A stretch of 64,000 nt of DNA from Planctomycetota bacterium (GCA_027625095.1 JAQBXN010000008.1:1-64000), one strand, 5' to 3'. Positions 45,015-54,969 are shown, numbered from the stretch's first letter. Made by a program: numbers and translations. Notes: generated by a model not told the origin, from the letters alone.

Positions 45015-47279
45015 ATGCTGAATTACATCCTCCAACGCGTGCTCTATACCGCCCCGGTGGTGATCCTGGTCGCGCTGGTGACGTTCATTCTATTCTTCAT
45101 GTTCGTGCCGCCGGAGGTGATGGCTCGGAAACATCTCTCGGCCAAAGATCCGAAGGCATCCGATATCTACAACTGGCTTCAGAAACACGGGTACGATAAG
45201 CCGCTGTTCATCAACCGAACCCACCCGACCGAGCTCCGCTTCAAAGATGGTTCGAAAGTCCGGGGTTCGCTTCTGAAGGAAGCCGGGGAAGAGATTCATA
45301 TACGTCAGATGAACGGTGTCTTTGATACGTTCAAGGCTGAAAATGTTGTTGGCCGGTCGCCGGTGCCGGCGGGTGAATATCGTTCGGAGCCCTGGTGGGA
45401 CTCGCAATTCTTTCACCACGTTAAAGGCGCGTTCACTTTCCAGCTTGGTCGTTCTGATCAGACAGGTGAACTGATAAGCCGGATACTGATGCGCGATATG
45501 TGGCCCTCGCTTGCGCTGACGCTGCCGGCGTTTGTGTTGTCGTTGTTCTTTAATCTTTCGATTTCGCTTTATGTGGCGTTTTGCCGGGGCACTTATGTGG
45601 ACAAGGGCGCGCTTCTTGGCTGCGTGCTCATCATGTCAGTGCCAACGCTGGTCTACATCATCGCGGGGCAATGGCTTTTCAGTCTCGAGCTGCGCCTCGT
45701 ACCCATCTCCGGCTGGGCGGGTGGATTAGGCGCGATGAAGTTTCTTCTTCTGCCGGTGTTCCTTGCCCTGGCCTCCTCGCTCGGAGGTAGCGTCCGATTT
45801 TATCGCACAGTGATTCTTGAAGAGATAGGCCGGGATTACGTTCGCACCGCCCGCGCCAAAGGCATGAGCGAGACCCGCATCCTCTTCCGTGATGTGCTAA
45901 AGAATTCGCTCATCCCAATGCTGACTTCTGCGGTGCTTTCGATCCCCTTCCTCATTATGGGCAATCTGCTGCTGGAGAATTTCTTCGGTATCCCGGGCCT
46001 CGGGGCCCGCATGATCAACGCCATTAATGCATCCGACTTTTCGACCATTCGCTCTCTCGTCATTGTTGGAACTTATCTCTATATCGTTGGGCTGCTGTTG
46101 ACCGATATCAGCTACACACTCGTCAATCCGCGCATTCGCTTTGAAGGCACGCCCCTGATTCGAGTGTTCCAACCCATAGCTCTGAGCAGCGCGTTCATCA
46201 TGATTTGCGGGGCGATCGCCCGGGGCGCTATTGCACTGAAAGCGGAGCTGGATCTTGTGCAGAACATTCGGCGGCCATGGCACATTGAAAATGTCGTAGT
46301 TACCCTCCTGGCCATCGGATTCCTGTTGCTGGTCCATGCCGCATGTAAGAAGGAATATTGGCGCGAAGCATTCCGGCGGGTATGGCAGGAGAAGCTGGCT
46401 GTGGCAGCGCTCGGCGTCGTCCTGCTCTACGCACTCATCGCGGTATTGGACAGCATCTCCTGGAAGGACGAAGTGACCGATATTCGGCCGCTCACCGTGA
46501 TGGATCGAATCATGAACCCGCTGAAGGAACGCACTTATTCCGCACCTCTTGCGGATGCAGAATATCGAGAGCGAGAAGCGCAAGACCTGCAGGCAAGACA
46601 CTGGCTGGGCACAGACAGTAACGGCATGGACGTGCTGCATCAGGTGATGAAAGGCATTCGGACGGCAATGATTCTGGGAGTGTTCTCAACCCTGATTGTT
46701 GTGCCGCTTGCGGTGGTGATGGGGATTACCGCCGGCTATTTCCGTGGCTGGGTGGATGACACGATTCAATTGCTGTACACGGTGCTGGCTTCGATTCCGG
46801 ACATTCTGCTCCTTGTTTCATTGATGATTGTTCTCGGGCGCGGCTTACCGCAACTTTGCTTTGCACTCGGCGTCACCAGTTGGGTAGGGCTCTGCAGATT
46901 GATCCGTGCCGAGACGCTGAAGCTCAGGGAACTCGAGTACATCCAGGCATCTCAGGCGCTGGGGACGGGCACGATTCAGGTTCTGTGGTCGCATCTCCTG
47001 CCAAACGTAATGCACCTGATCGTCATTACGTTCGTGCTGCGTTTCAGCGGCCTCGTCATGTCGGAAGTAACCCTGAGCTACCTTGGCATCGGCGTAGCCC
47101 CGGGCACGGGGAGCTGGGGCAGTATGATCGACGGCGCCCGGCTGGAACTCGCCCGCGATCCGATCGTGTGGTGGAATTTTACCAGCGCGTTCGGGGCCAT
47201 GTTTTTTCTTGTGCTTTGTTTTAACTATTTCGGGGACGTCCTGCGGGACGCGCTCGACCCGCGATTGAGAGACCGTTAA
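45015..47279 (+). CDS. Fused DppB-DppC-type peptide ABC transporter permease
   Basis: The 754-residue chain joins two permeases of the dipeptide/oligopeptide ABC family that are normally separate. The DppB half (about 1-375) carries EAA loop RDYVRTARAKGMSETRILFRD. The DppC half (about 450-754) carries LEYIQASQALGTGTIQVLWS. In the first periplasmic loop of the DppB half, between DKPLF and WWDSQFF, about 60 extra residues are inserted that include RFKDGSKVRGSLLKE, resembling a small beta domain. It overlaps the next gene by one base (TAATG), so expression is coupled. No substrate-binding protein is encoded nearby. Confidence 0.88.
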   Translation: MLNYILQRVLYTAPVVILVALVTFILFFMFVPPEVMARKHLSAKDPKASDIYNWLQKHGYDKPLFINRTHPTELRFKDGSKVRGSLLKEAGEEIHIRQMNGVFDTFKAENVVGRSPVPAGEYRSEPWWDSQFFHHVKGAFTFQLGRSDQTGELISRILMRDMWPSLALTLPAFVLSLFFNLSISLYVAFCRGTYVDKGALLGCVLIMSVPTLVYIIAGQWLFSLELRLVPISGWAGGLGAMKFLLLPVFLALASSLGGSVRFYRTVILEEIGRDYVRTARAKGMSETRILFRDVLKNSLIPMLTSAVLSIPFLIMGNLLLENFFGIPGLGARMINAINASDFSTIRSLVIVGTYLYIVGLLLTDISYTLVNPRIRFEGTPLIRVFQPIALSSAFIMICGAIARGAIALKAELDLVQNIRRPWHIENVVVTLLAIGFLLLVHAACKKEYWREAFRRVWQEKLAVAALGVVLLYALIAVLDSISWKDEVTDIRPLTVMDRIMNPLKERTYSAPLADAEYREREAQDLQARHWLGTDSNGMDVLHQVMKGIRTAMILGVFSTLIVVPLAVVMGITAGYFRGWVDDTIQLLYTVLASIPDILLLVSLMIVLGRGLPQLCFALGVTSWVGLCRLIRAETLKLRELEYIQASQALGTGTIQVLWSHLLPNVMHLIVITFVLRFSGLVMSEVTLSYLGIGVAPGTGSWGSMIDGARLELARDPIVWWNFTSAFGAMFFLVLCFNYFGDVLRDALDPRLRDR

Positions 47280-48244
47280 TGCCGCTGCTTGAAGTTCGAG
47301 ATCTCAAGACCTACTTCAAAACCAGTCAGGGCCTGGCCCGCGCTGTGGATGGGGTGAGCTTCACGCTCGACCGCGGAGAAACCGTCGGCCTGGTCGGAGA
47401 ATCGGGCTGCGGCAAATCGGTCACTGCACTCAGTATTATCCAACTCGTACCCGAGCCTTCAGGCTACATTGCCGGCGGCGAGATTCTGCTCGACGGTTCG
47501 AACATCATCACGCTCTCCAACAGGCAGAAGCAGGGGATTCGGGGGAAACGAATCGCAATGATTTTCCAGGAGCCGATGACTGCACTGAATCCGGTTTTTA
47601 CGGTCGGCAATCAGATCATTGAAACGATTCGCCGCCATGAAAGCGTCACCAGAAAAGAAGCACGCAAAATGGCTGTGGAACTCCTTGACCGGGTCGGAAT
47701 TCCGCAGCCGGAAGATCGAGTGAATGATTACTCGTACCAGCTTTCCGGCGGTATGCAGCAGCGGGCCATGATCGCCATGGCACTTTCATGCAAGCCGGAC
47801 ATCCTGATCGCCGACGAACCAACGACCGCTCTGGACGTAACCATCCAGGCCCAGATCCTCGAACTGATTAAGGAACTTCAGATGGATCTCGGTATGTCAG
47901 TTCTGCTCATCACGCACGACCTCGGAGTGGTGGCCGGGGCGGCTGACAAGGTTGCGGTGATGTATGCAGGTAAAGTGGTGGAGACTGCACCGGTCGAAAC
48001 TCTCTTTGAAGGCCCGAAACATCCATATACCCGAGGTTTATTTGAGAGCCTGCCCTCGCGCAATCATCGGGGAAAGATGCTGCACGCCATCCGTGGGGTA
48101 GTGCCTCCGGCGACGGATTTCCCGGATGGCTGCCGATTCTGCACTCGCTGTGAAGAAGTCATGGATGAATGCAGGACGCAAGAACCGAAATTGGTAGAGA
48201 TCGCACAGAACCATCAAGCCGCATGTCTGCTCTATAAGGAATGA
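47279..48244 (+). CDS. dppD: Peptide ABC transporter ATPase DppD-like
   Basis: The 321-residue ATPase powers the permease fused at 45015. Walker A is [10 protein letters not shown], the signature [15 protein letters not shown], Walker [13 protein letters not shown]. The C-terminal oligopeptide-transport domain has cysteines CRFCTRC and DECRT that in DppD-type proteins can bind a [4Fe-4S] cluster. Start overlaps the permease stop. It forms a heterodimer with the DppF-like protein. Confidence 0.92.
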   Translation: MPLLEVRDLKTYFKTSQGLARAVDGVSFTLDRGETVGLVGESGCGKSVTALSIIQLVPEPSGYIAGGEILLDGSNIITLSNRQKQGIRGKRIAMIFQEPMTALNPVFTVGNQIIETIRRHESVTRKEARKMAVELLDRVGIPQPEDRVNDYSYQLSGGMQQRAMIAMALSCKPDILIADEPTTALDVTIQAQILELIKELQMDLGMSVLLITHDLGVVAGAADKVAVMYAGKVVETAPVETLFEGPKHPYTRGLFESLPSRNHRGKMLHAIRGVVPPATDFPDGCRFCTRCEEVMDECRTQEPKLVEIAQNHQAACLLYKE

Positions 48245-48268
48245 GCTCGACTCGAAATTCAAAATCAT

Positions 48269-48300
48269 GGGCAGACTAATTTCTTCAGATTAGTCTGCCC
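48269..48300. other. Perfect hairpin between the two ATPase genes
   Basis: A 12-base perfect stem GGGCAGACTAAT/ATTAGTCTGCCC surrounds an 8-base loop. No U-tract follows, so it may be an RNA-processing or attenuation structure adjusting dppF expression rather than a terminator. Confidence 0.55.
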
Positions 48301-48349
48301 TCAATCAGCCTGCCCCTTGTTTGCAGCCACACGCAACCGGTAATCACTC

Positions 48350-49339
48350 ATGGCCCTTATCAGCGTCAAGAACCTTCGCACCTGGTACCCGATACGGAAG
48401 GGCGTGTTGCAGCGCGTCGTCGGTCACGTTCGCGCTGTGGACGGCGTGTCCTTTGACATCCCAGAGGGCAAGACGCTTGCTCTGGTCGGAGAGTCGGGCT
48501 GTGGGAAGACGACTACGGGAAAGAGCATCCTGCGGCTTGTCAAGGCCACCGAAGGGCGGGTCGAATACAAGAGCAGGGATCTCCTGCAACTCACCGAGGC
48601 CGAACTGCGGCCGCTTCGCCGTGACCTTCAAATTATATTTCAAGACCCATATAGTTCCCTGAATCCGCGGCTGACTGTTGGCCAGACCATCATGGAAGGT
48701 ATGGCCATCCACCGGTTGGGTGACAGCGCTTCAGAGCGAGAGGAGCGAACCGTAAAGCTTCTCAAGCGAGTTGGTCTCAACGAAGATTCACTTCGTCGCT
48801 ACCCGCATGAATTTTCAGGTGGCCAGCGTCAGCGAGTTGGCATTGCTCGTGCCCTTGCTGTCGAGCCGAAATTCATCGTCTGCGATGAACCGATCAGCGC
48901 ACTGGATGTTTCCATTCAGGCCCAGATTTTGAACCTGATGAAGGATCTCCAGGAAGAGTTCCGTCTCACCTATCTTTTCATTACGCACGATCTGGGCGTT
49001 GTGGAATACATTGCTGACGAAGTGGCGGTGATGTACCTCGGCCGCATCGTTGAACAGGCCCCCTGTGAAGAACTATTCGACCAGCCGATGCATCCGTACA
49101 CTCAGGCATTACTGTCCTCCATACCGGTGCCTGATCCCAAATCGAGAGACCAGCGCATCGTGCTCCGGGGCGATGTGCCTTCACCGATCGACCCTCCGAG
49201 CGGATGTCACTTTCATCCAAGGTGCTCCTTGGCGGAAAAGGAATGCTCTTCGACTGAACAGTCTCTCAATGAGATCCGTTCAGGCCATTTGGCGCGATGC
49301 ATGGTAGTCCAGAGAGACAGCGTTGCGGTGAGAGAATAG
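48350..49339 (+). CDS. dppF: Peptide ABC transporter ATPase DppF-like
   Basis: The 329-residue second ATPase has Walker A GESGCGKTTTG, signature FSGGQRQRVGIARAL, Walker B FIVCDEPISALD and the C-terminal cysteine domain (CHFHPRCSLAEKEC). With DppD it drives import through the fused permease. It follows DppD on the same strand across about 100 bases with a hairpin. No binding protein was found in the cluster. Confidence 0.92.
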   Translation: MALISVKNLRTWYPIRKGVLQRVVGHVRAVDGVSFDIPEGKTLALVGESGCGKTTTGKSILRLVKATEGRVEYKSRDLLQLTEAELRPLRRDLQIIFQDPYSSLNPRLTVGQTIMEGMAIHRLGDSASEREERTVKLLKRVGLNEDSLRRYPHEFSGGQRQRVGIARALAVEPKFIVCDEPISALDVSIQAQILNLMKDLQEEFRLTYLFITHDLGVVEYIADEVAVMYLGRIVEQAPCEELFDQPMHPYTQALLSSIPVPDPKSRDQRIVLRGDVPSPIDPPSGCHFHPRCSLAEKECSSTEQSLNEIRSGHLARCMVVQRDSVAVRE

Positions 49340-49415
49340 CGGCTGTGAGGTAGCGACTGGAGAAACTTGAAACGGATTTGCCTGCTTTACCCAACATTCC
49401 AAGATTCGATTTGAA

Positions 49416-50345
49416 ATGATCCTGACCGTCACACTCAGTCCGGTGCTCGACAAGATTTACACGTGCAAAGAATTCTCGACGAGTGGCGTCTATCTCGCGC
49501 ACCAAAGCTCTCTCTTCGCAGGGGGGAAGGGCATCAATGTATCCAGAGCCATCGCCGGTCTGGGCGGCGTTACCCTGGCAATCGGTTTTGCCGGTGGGGC
49601 GACGGGACTCCTCTTACGCAAGCTGTTGGATAAGGATGGTATTCCGCATGACTTCACGGAAACCGAATCTGAGATTCGGCTCCATCCTACGATTCGTTCC
49701 AAATCTGCAGGCGAAGACTTACACATCATAGAAAACGCGGCGGTACTGTCCGAAAAAGAAATCAGCGCGTTCATGATCGGCCTTGAGCACCATCTGGAAC
49801 AGGCGTCCATTCTTGTCATTGCAGGTCGACCGCGGCAGACGATGCCCGAAATGTTTGTCAATGATTTGTGTTCTGAGGCAATCAAATCGGGCTGTCGCAT
49901 TGTCGCCGACTTGAGCGGGCAGGCACTGAAGGAGGTGGTTGAAACGAACCCATGGCTAATCAAACCAAACCCGGAAGAGTTGGGTGAACTGGTTAATTTG
50001 TGCATTGAGTCCGATGAGGGCGCGATCGCGGCCGGCAGAAACCTGGTCTCTGACGGAGTCACGAATGTGCTTATCAGCCTGGGCGCGGCTGGTGCGTTAC
50101 TGATAAATAAGTCGGGCGTCTGGAAAGCATCCCCTCCCGAAGTTGCGGCAATCAATACTGTCGGCTGCGGCGATTCATTGCTTGCCGGCTTTCTGAAGGC
50201 GATAGAGTCAGGGCATGATTGGCCGACAGCGTTGAGGCATGGTGTCGCTGCAGGAACGGTAAACGTTCGGCATGATTGCCCGGGCAGGGTGCCGCAGGAG
50301 GAGTTTGCCGAAATTTTGTCGCGGGTGGAGATTGGCTGCCTGTGA
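49416..50345 (+). CDS. PfkB-family sugar-phosphate kinase (1-phosphofructokinase/tagatose-6-P kinase type)
   Basis: The 309-residue kinase has the N-terminal PfkB motif GGKGINVSRAIAGLG and the C-terminal motif NTVGCGDSLLAGFL, with Asp of GCGDS as base. Such enzymes phosphorylate fructose-1-phosphate, tagatose-6-phosphate or similar sugars. PTS genes that would favour fruK are absent nearby, so I assign no symbol. It is on the same strand as the ABC operon, 77 bases after dppF. Confidence 0.87.
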   Translation: MILTVTLSPVLDKIYTCKEFSTSGVYLAHQSSLFAGGKGINVSRAIAGLGGVTLAIGFAGGATGLLLRKLLDKDGIPHDFTETESEIRLHPTIRSKSAGEDLHIIENAAVLSEKEISAFMIGLEHHLEQASILVIAGRPRQTMPEMFVNDLCSEAIKSGCRIVADLSGQALKEVVETNPWLIKPNPEELGELVNLCIESDEGAIAAGRNLVSDGVTNVLISLGAAGALLINKSGVWKASPPEVAAINTVGCGDSLLAGFLKAIESGHDWPTALRHGVAAGTVNVRHDCPGRVPQEEFAEILSRVEIGCL

Positions 50346-50346
50346 C

Positions 50347-50396
50347 AACCGAAGAAAGGGAAGGCAAAAAGCAAGAGTCTGCCCCTCTGAACAGTT
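50347..50396. repeat. Dispersed repeat, short fragment
   Basis: A 50-base stretch directly after the pfkB-family stop (AACCGAAGAAAGGG to CTGAACAGTT) matches the right end of the element at 38036-38234. Confidence 0.65.
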
Positions 50397-50442
50397 CCGT
50401 TATTCCTTTAGTTGCGGCCGAACTGCAGTTCTAAGTAACAGG

Positions 50443-50883
50443 TCACTTTTCCAATACCCCGCCACCGCCGCCGCGCTGCCGTATCAGAGCCCGTTCGAAC
50501 GGGGTAAGAGGGTCGTCCTTTCCATCATTCCAGATTGGAGATTTTGGTGAATCGTCTTTGTACATTCTGAATACTTCAGTCTTGGTGAAATCCATGGTGG
50601 AAACGTGAATCGTTTTGTAGCCCTTGAATTCAATTTTCATCGTCCGAGGCATTTCACGAAAATGAAAATAAAACACGCCGTCAGCCTTGGCTTTGATTTT
50701 CCGAGTTTGGAAGGTCGGCTCACCGCCAAATATTTTGGCCCCCGCGAGGCCGCGGCCAGTGATTCCATCGACCACCTGGGCGCGGTGTCCCCCGGATTCG
50801 TCGTATTCCATCTTGGGTAGATTGCAGGACGTAAGATGGCAGAGAGCAAGGACGAGAAGGAGAGTGAAGTCGATTCTTTTCAT
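50443..50883 (-). CDS. Small lipoprotein with carboxypeptidase-regulatory-like fold
   Basis: I start at ATG 50883, giving 146 residues with a lipoprotein signal (LLLVLALCHLTSC, lipidated Cys). The mature part has VVDGITGRGLAGAKIFGGEP and FYFHFREMPRTMKIEFKGY, a beta-sandwich of the carboxypeptidase D regulatory-like type. The C-terminus is Gly-rich (RQRGGGGGVLEK). Outer- or inner-membrane lipoprotein of unknown role. It is directly after the Cys/Met enzyme on the same strand. Confidence 0.65.
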   Translation of the reverse strand: MKRIDFTLLLVLALCHLTSCNLPKMEYDESGGHRAQVVDGITGRGLAGAKIFGGEPTFQTRKIKAKADGVFYFHFREMPRTMKIEFKGYKTIHVSTMDFTKTEVFRMYKDDSPKSPIWNDGKDDPLTPFERALIRQRGGGGGVLEK

Positions 50884-50913
50884 AGTGTTTCGGTCAGGTT
50901 GCATAAGGCCTGA

Positions 50914-52086
50914 TCAGGCTTTGAGTGCCCGACCCAGATCGTCGATCAAGTCTTCGACATTTTCAATTCCAACAGCGATGCGAATCAGACCGTCGGTAAT
51001 TCCGGCAGCAGCCCTTGCCTCCGGGCTCACCTTCGCATGGGTCATCGATGCCGGGTGGCTGATCAGAGTCTTCACATCGCCGAGGCTTACGGTCAGGCTG
51101 CAGAGCTCGACAGCATTCATGACGCGGCGACCTTTTTCGACATCTGCCACCTCAAGACAGACAACGCCACCGAATCCGCTCATCTGTTTGCGAGCGATTT
51201 CGTGTCCCGGAAATGATGGAAGCCCCGGATAGAAGACACGGTTGACCTGCGAGTGGCTTTCAAGGAACTCCGCAAGTTTTTGAGCGTTCCCGTTATGCTC
51301 GGCCATACGAATTGGCAGCGTCTGCATCCCCCTGACAAGCAGGAAGCTGTGAAACGGACTTAACGTAGCGCCAAGCTCGATAAACGTCGGCCACAGCTCG
51401 TCAATGATCTCCTGGGATGCGGTGATAACTCCGCCGATCAGATCTCCGTGCCCTCCAAGATATTTCGTCGCACTGTGCAGAACGACGTCGATGCCGAATT
51501 CGCCTGGGCGTTGATTTATCGGAGTGGCGAAAGTGTTGTCGATAACCGTCCTGATACCCCTGGACTTTGCCAGACCGGCTGCTGCGGCGAGGTCAATGAT
51601 CTCGAGGGTAGGATTCCCGGGGGACTCCAGGTAAATGAGTTTAGTGTTTGGCTGGATCGCTTGTTCAAAATTTCTGATATCCGATGGGTCGACGAATGAA
51701 ACTTCTATTCCGAATCCGGGCGCCCGCTTTGTGAGGAAAGTATTCGTGCCGGAATAAAGAGTCTTGCAGGCCACGATGTGGTCGCCGGCCTTAACACTGC
51801 CAAGGATCGTCGTCGAAATTGCTGCCATACCTGAGCCCACGGCAAGCGCGGAGTCCATACCTTCGAGTTCGGCGAGCTTCATCTCGAACATCTCGTTCGT
51901 CGGGTTTCCCCAACGTGTGTAAATAAACCCGTCTTTTTCGCCGGCGAAACGGGCTGCCGCATCCTCCGCAGAATCGTAGATAAAAGTGGAGGACTGAATG
52001 ATCGGGGCCGCTGCTCCGCCGTAACCTGGGTCGGGACATTGGCCTGCGTGAACTGCCCGGGTCTTAATGCCTAGGTGTGATTTCAT
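50914..52086 (-). CDS. Cys/Met metabolism PLP-dependent enzyme (cystathionine gamma-synthase/lyase type)
   Basis: The 390-residue enzyme belongs to the gamma-family of PLP enzymes. Marks are IYTRWGNPTNEMFEMKLAEL, the PLP site SATKYLGGHGD (Lys208) and SGFGGVVCLEVAD. It could be cystathionine gamma-synthase, cystathionine gamma-lyase, O-acetylhomoserine sulfhydrylase or methionine gamma-lyase; sequence alone does not decide. No other methionine gene adjoins it. Start at ATG 52086. Confidence 0.87.
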   Translation of the reverse strand: MKSHLGIKTRAVHAGQCPDPGYGGAAAPIIQSSTFIYDSAEDAAARFAGEKDGFIYTRWGNPTNEMFEMKLAELEGMDSALAVGSGMAAISTTILGSVKAGDHIVACKTLYSGTNTFLTKRAPGFGIEVSFVDPSDIRNFEQAIQPNTKLIYLESPGNPTLEIIDLAAAAGLAKSRGIRTVIDNTFATPINQRPGEFGIDVVLHSATKYLGGHGDLIGGVITASQEIIDELWPTFIELGATLSPFHSFLLVRGMQTLPIRMAEHNGNAQKLAEFLESHSQVNRVFYPGLPSFPGHEIARKQMSGFGGVVCLEVADVEKGRRVMNAVELCSLTVSLGDVKTLISHPASMTHAKVSPEARAAAGITDGLIRIAVGIENVEDLIDDLGRALKA

Positions 52087-52101
52087 TTTGGAGATTTCGG
52101 G

Positions 52102-53712
52102 TTATGAGCCGGACATGGCTCTTACCAGGTCCGGAATACGGTAAATGTAAATGTATCTGGCCATCGGTTCATTTTGCAGGTCGGGCAAGAGTTCATCTTC
52201 ACGGTGCGTTTGGTAATCCGATGCTATCGGATTTGCAAAGACGGCACCACCATGTTTGTCAGGCGGATACTTTTCGAGCATCTGCCTCATCCTTTCAAAA
52301 CCGGGCAGCTTTACTTTTGTCTTATACGGATCATAGAGGCGGTTGAGTATCAGGTAATCAACGACCAGCCATTTGCGATTGTGAGTAAATGCATACTCTC
52401 GCAATTGGCGGGCGGTAGCTTTTTCCCAATCGTCACCATTGAGCGCGTCCGTGAGCCGATTTTCGTCGGGTGCAAACGGATGCCTTGTGAAAGTAGCAAA
52501 TGTCCAGAACGTGTGGGTACCCAGGCCCATGTCCGTGTCTTCCATATTCTTGAGAAGCCAATTGCAGGCAGAAGGGTAGCCTGATTCAAGCCTTTGAATG
52601 CGATATGCCTCCGGCAGATGGAGCCCAATGAACGCGACGGCCGCGCAGATTTGAACTGTCAAGTCCGGTATGGGTTTCCAGTGTTTCCTGAGAAGCTCCA
52701 TGAAGGACTCAACACCAATCGCCATCAGTGGCAGAAGTGGGATCAGTATCGGCAGATGAAGCCTCGGCAACTGGAGCTGGCCGCGCATGTAAAAGAGGAT
52801 CAGCACAACCGCCAGGAATGGAAACAGGGCCAACGGCGTCTTCCACCATTTCCGATAATTCAATATTCCTGCGATTGAGAGAAGGATTCCGACCGGGCCG
52901 AAGAACATCCAGAGATGTCTCGCCCATTCGAAGCGGAGTGTGGTTTCCAGGATGTGTCTGCCGTGGCCGCCAATCTGTCCCCATACACGATCCATGTTGA
53001 TGAATTTGATGATGGGCAATTCAACAATCGCCATGCCAACGAGCCCTGCTCCTCCCAGGACCGCCAGGGCGATAGCTGTTCGTTTGAGCCCGATATTGTT
53101 CCACTTGCACAGCACCCCGAGGAAGAGCCAGACAATCCCGTACGGTGGAATGGCCGCAAGGTTTACGGTGACACCGACGCCCCAGAACAGGCCCGATGCA
53201 GCAAGCCACTTGAGGCAGAATCGGCTCGACTCGCTGTCACCTTCCTCCCTTGCCGGACCCTGTCTTACTGCTCTCAGAAACAGCGCCAGGCCGAGAACAC
53301 AGAAGAGAAAATAGTTTGAATCGGAGGAGGCGCCCCGGTGGTAGTAGAGCAGGTATGGCAAGCACGCGCTTACGGCGGAAAGCACTACCGCGTAGAGCTT
53401 GCTTCCCATTTCCAGCCCCAGCCAGTAGAGCGCCGGAATCGTCAGCACCCCAAGTAGGGCCGTGATGGCAACCGCTCCGTATTGGGACGGTCCGAAAAGG
53501 AGGAATCCTGCGGCGAGGATGACTGCTTGCCCAGGCTTGTCCTGAATGCATTTCGGTTCACCGTTCAGCATGGTCATGCCAAAGAAACAATAGCTCCCCT
53601 CATCAGCGGTGCGTACGCCCACCCTTTCAAGATGCGACATCTTTGCCCACACCCCGGCGGACAGAATGACCAGGAATAAGAGCCAATCTTGGCGAGAAAG
53701 ATTCGAGAGCAT
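52102..53712 (-). CDS. GT39/ArnT-like membrane glycosyltransferase
   Basis: The 536-residue polytopic membrane protein has the GT-C (PMT/ArnT) plan. An early acidic motif on the first loop reads VGVRTADEGSYCFFGM, and a run of hydrophobic segments fills 65-350. The last 180 residues form a soluble domain. Such enzymes use polyprenyl-phosphate sugars and act on lipid A, proteins or cell-wall polymers. The gene sits directly after lpxD on the same strand, which makes a role in outer-membrane glycolipid plausible but unproven. Confidence 0.8.
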   Translation of the reverse strand: MLSNLSRQDWLLFLVILSAGVWAKMSHLERVGVRTADEGSYCFFGMTMLNGEPKCIQDKPGQAVILAAGFLLFGPSQYGAVAITALLGVLTIPALYWLGLEMGSKLYAVVLSAVSACLPYLLYYHRGASSDSNYFLFCVLGLALFLRAVRQGPAREEGDSESSRFCLKWLAASGLFWGVGVTVNLAAIPPYGIVWLFLGVLCKWNNIGLKRTAIALAVLGGAGLVGMAIVELPIIKFINMDRVWGQIGGHGRHILETTLRFEWARHLWMFFGPVGILLSIAGILNYRKWWKTPLALFPFLAVVLILFYMRGQLQLPRLHLPILIPLLPLMAIGVESFMELLRKHWKPIPDLTVQICAAVAFIGLHLPEAYRIQRLESGYPSACNWLLKNMEDTDMGLGTHTFWTFATFTRHPFAPDENRLTDALNGDDWEKATARQLREYAFTHNRKWLVVDYLILNRLYDPYKTKVKLPGFERMRQMLEKYPPDKHGGAVFANPIASDYQTHREDELLPDLQNEPMARYIYIYRIPDLVRAMSGS

Positions 53713-53773
53713 GAGCCGAGATTAACGCGAAGCGCGTGCGCTTCCTAGCCATCCCTCCACTTAACTGAAGGAA

Positions 53774-54823
53774 TTAGTCTGCCCGTTCCTTCAGTAGTTT
53801 CTTTAGCTCCTCCACCTCTTTCTTCAGCTTCTGAAATTCTTTGGCCATATCCGGCAATTTGGGATGAATCGTACAGGAGCGTAACCATTCACTAAGGTCG
53901 TAGGCGGGGGAGCCGCCGAGCTTCTGGCCACTTTTCCATTTTCTGTTGGACGTAACCCCGGATTGCGCAGCTACCATGATCTGGTCACCCATTTCCGCTC
54001 CATTGGCCACGCCTGCCTGGCCGGCGATGATGCAGTATTGGCCCATCTTGACGCTGCCAGCGATGCCTACCTGCGAAACAAGGATGGTACCGGGACCCAG
54101 ATTGGCGTTGTGGCCAATCTGGACCAGATTATCGATGCGACATCCGCTGCCTATGACGGTCGATCCCCCAAAGCTCGCCCGGTCGACGCAGGTATTGCAC
54201 CCGATCTCCACATCGTCGCCGATGACCACATTACCAACCTGCAGGAGCTTCTCATGCTTGCCTTTGTGCATCACATACCCAAAACCGTCGCCGCCGATGA
54301 CACTGCCGCTGTGGATGCTGACCTGATTTCCGAGAATGCAATCGTGGTAGATGGTGACGTTCGCCCGCAACCAGCACTCGCGGCCCATCGTGACGTTTTC
54401 ACCAATGACGCAACCGGCATCAATCATGGTGCAGTCACCGATGCTCGTGTGCGCATCAATCACTACATTGGCCCCGATAGAGACGTCGTTTCCGATCTTA
54501 GCCGACTGGGCGATGCTTGCGGTTGGATGAACGAATGCTTGCGGAGCTCGCGGCGGATAGAGATGTCTGAGGACTACCGCGAAGGCGTATTTGGGATGTG
54601 CATGCCTGATGGCCGGCTTGGCGCAGTCACCGAGTTTGTCGCCAACGATCACCGCCGATGCCAGGGTGGCTTCGGCCAGCTTGAGTGATCGGGCATCCTC
54701 GGCAAAAAGGATGTCCCCAGGCTTGGCGTTATCAAGCCCGGCGACACCGCTGATCACAATCGAACCGTCACCTTCCACCTCGGCATTCAGCAACGAGGCA
54801 AGGCTTAATAAAGTATCCGCCAT
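53774..54823 (-). CDS. lpxD: UDP-3-O-acylglucosamine N-acyltransferase
   Basis: LpxD adds the N-linked hydroxyacyl chain in lipid A synthesis. It has the N-terminal uridine-binding domain (residues 1-95) and a left-handed beta-helix of hexapeptide repeats (IGNDVSIGANVVID, IGDCTMIDAGCVIG). The catalytic histidine is His238 in RIDNLVQIGHN. The C-terminal tail is a Leu/Lys/Glu coiled coil, as in other members. A 9-base hairpin (CTGAAGGAA/TTCCTTCAG at 53765-53794) overlaps the 3' end. This shows an outer membrane with lipid A. No lpxA/lpxB/lpxC lies in the window. Confidence 0.93.
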   Translation of the reverse strand: MADTLLSLASLLNAEVEGDGSIVISGVAGLDNAKPGDILFAEDARSLKLAEATLASAVIVGDKLGDCAKPAIRHAHPKYAFAVVLRHLYPPRAPQAFVHPTASIAQSAKIGNDVSIGANVVIDAHTSIGDCTMIDAGCVIGENVTMGRECWLRANVTIYHDCILGNQVSIHSGSVIGGDGFGYVMHKGKHEKLLQVGNVVIGDDVEIGCNTCVDRASFGGSTVIGSGCRIDNLVQIGHNANLGPGTILVSQVGIAGSVKMGQYCIIAGQAGVANGAEMGDQIMVAAQSGVTSNRKWKSGQKLGGSPAYDLSEWLRSCTIHPKLPDMAKEFQKLKKEVEELKKLLKERAD

Positions 54824-54969
54824 GGAATTCTAAAGCTCCCTCTAATGAAGTTTGAGGGGGAATCGGGAGAGGAGCGGGGGATGGTATCGGGAGGGTGGAG
54901 GTTCGCAATGGGGAGGCAGTAGCTCCGAACCCTCAAGGGCCCGAATTCATGAGGCCGACCATGACAATT

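Noticed and set aside
48289..53784. Shared 12-mer ATTAGTCTGCCC at 48289 and 53773
   Set aside because: One copy is inside lpxD codons; 12-base matches are expected by chance in a window this long.
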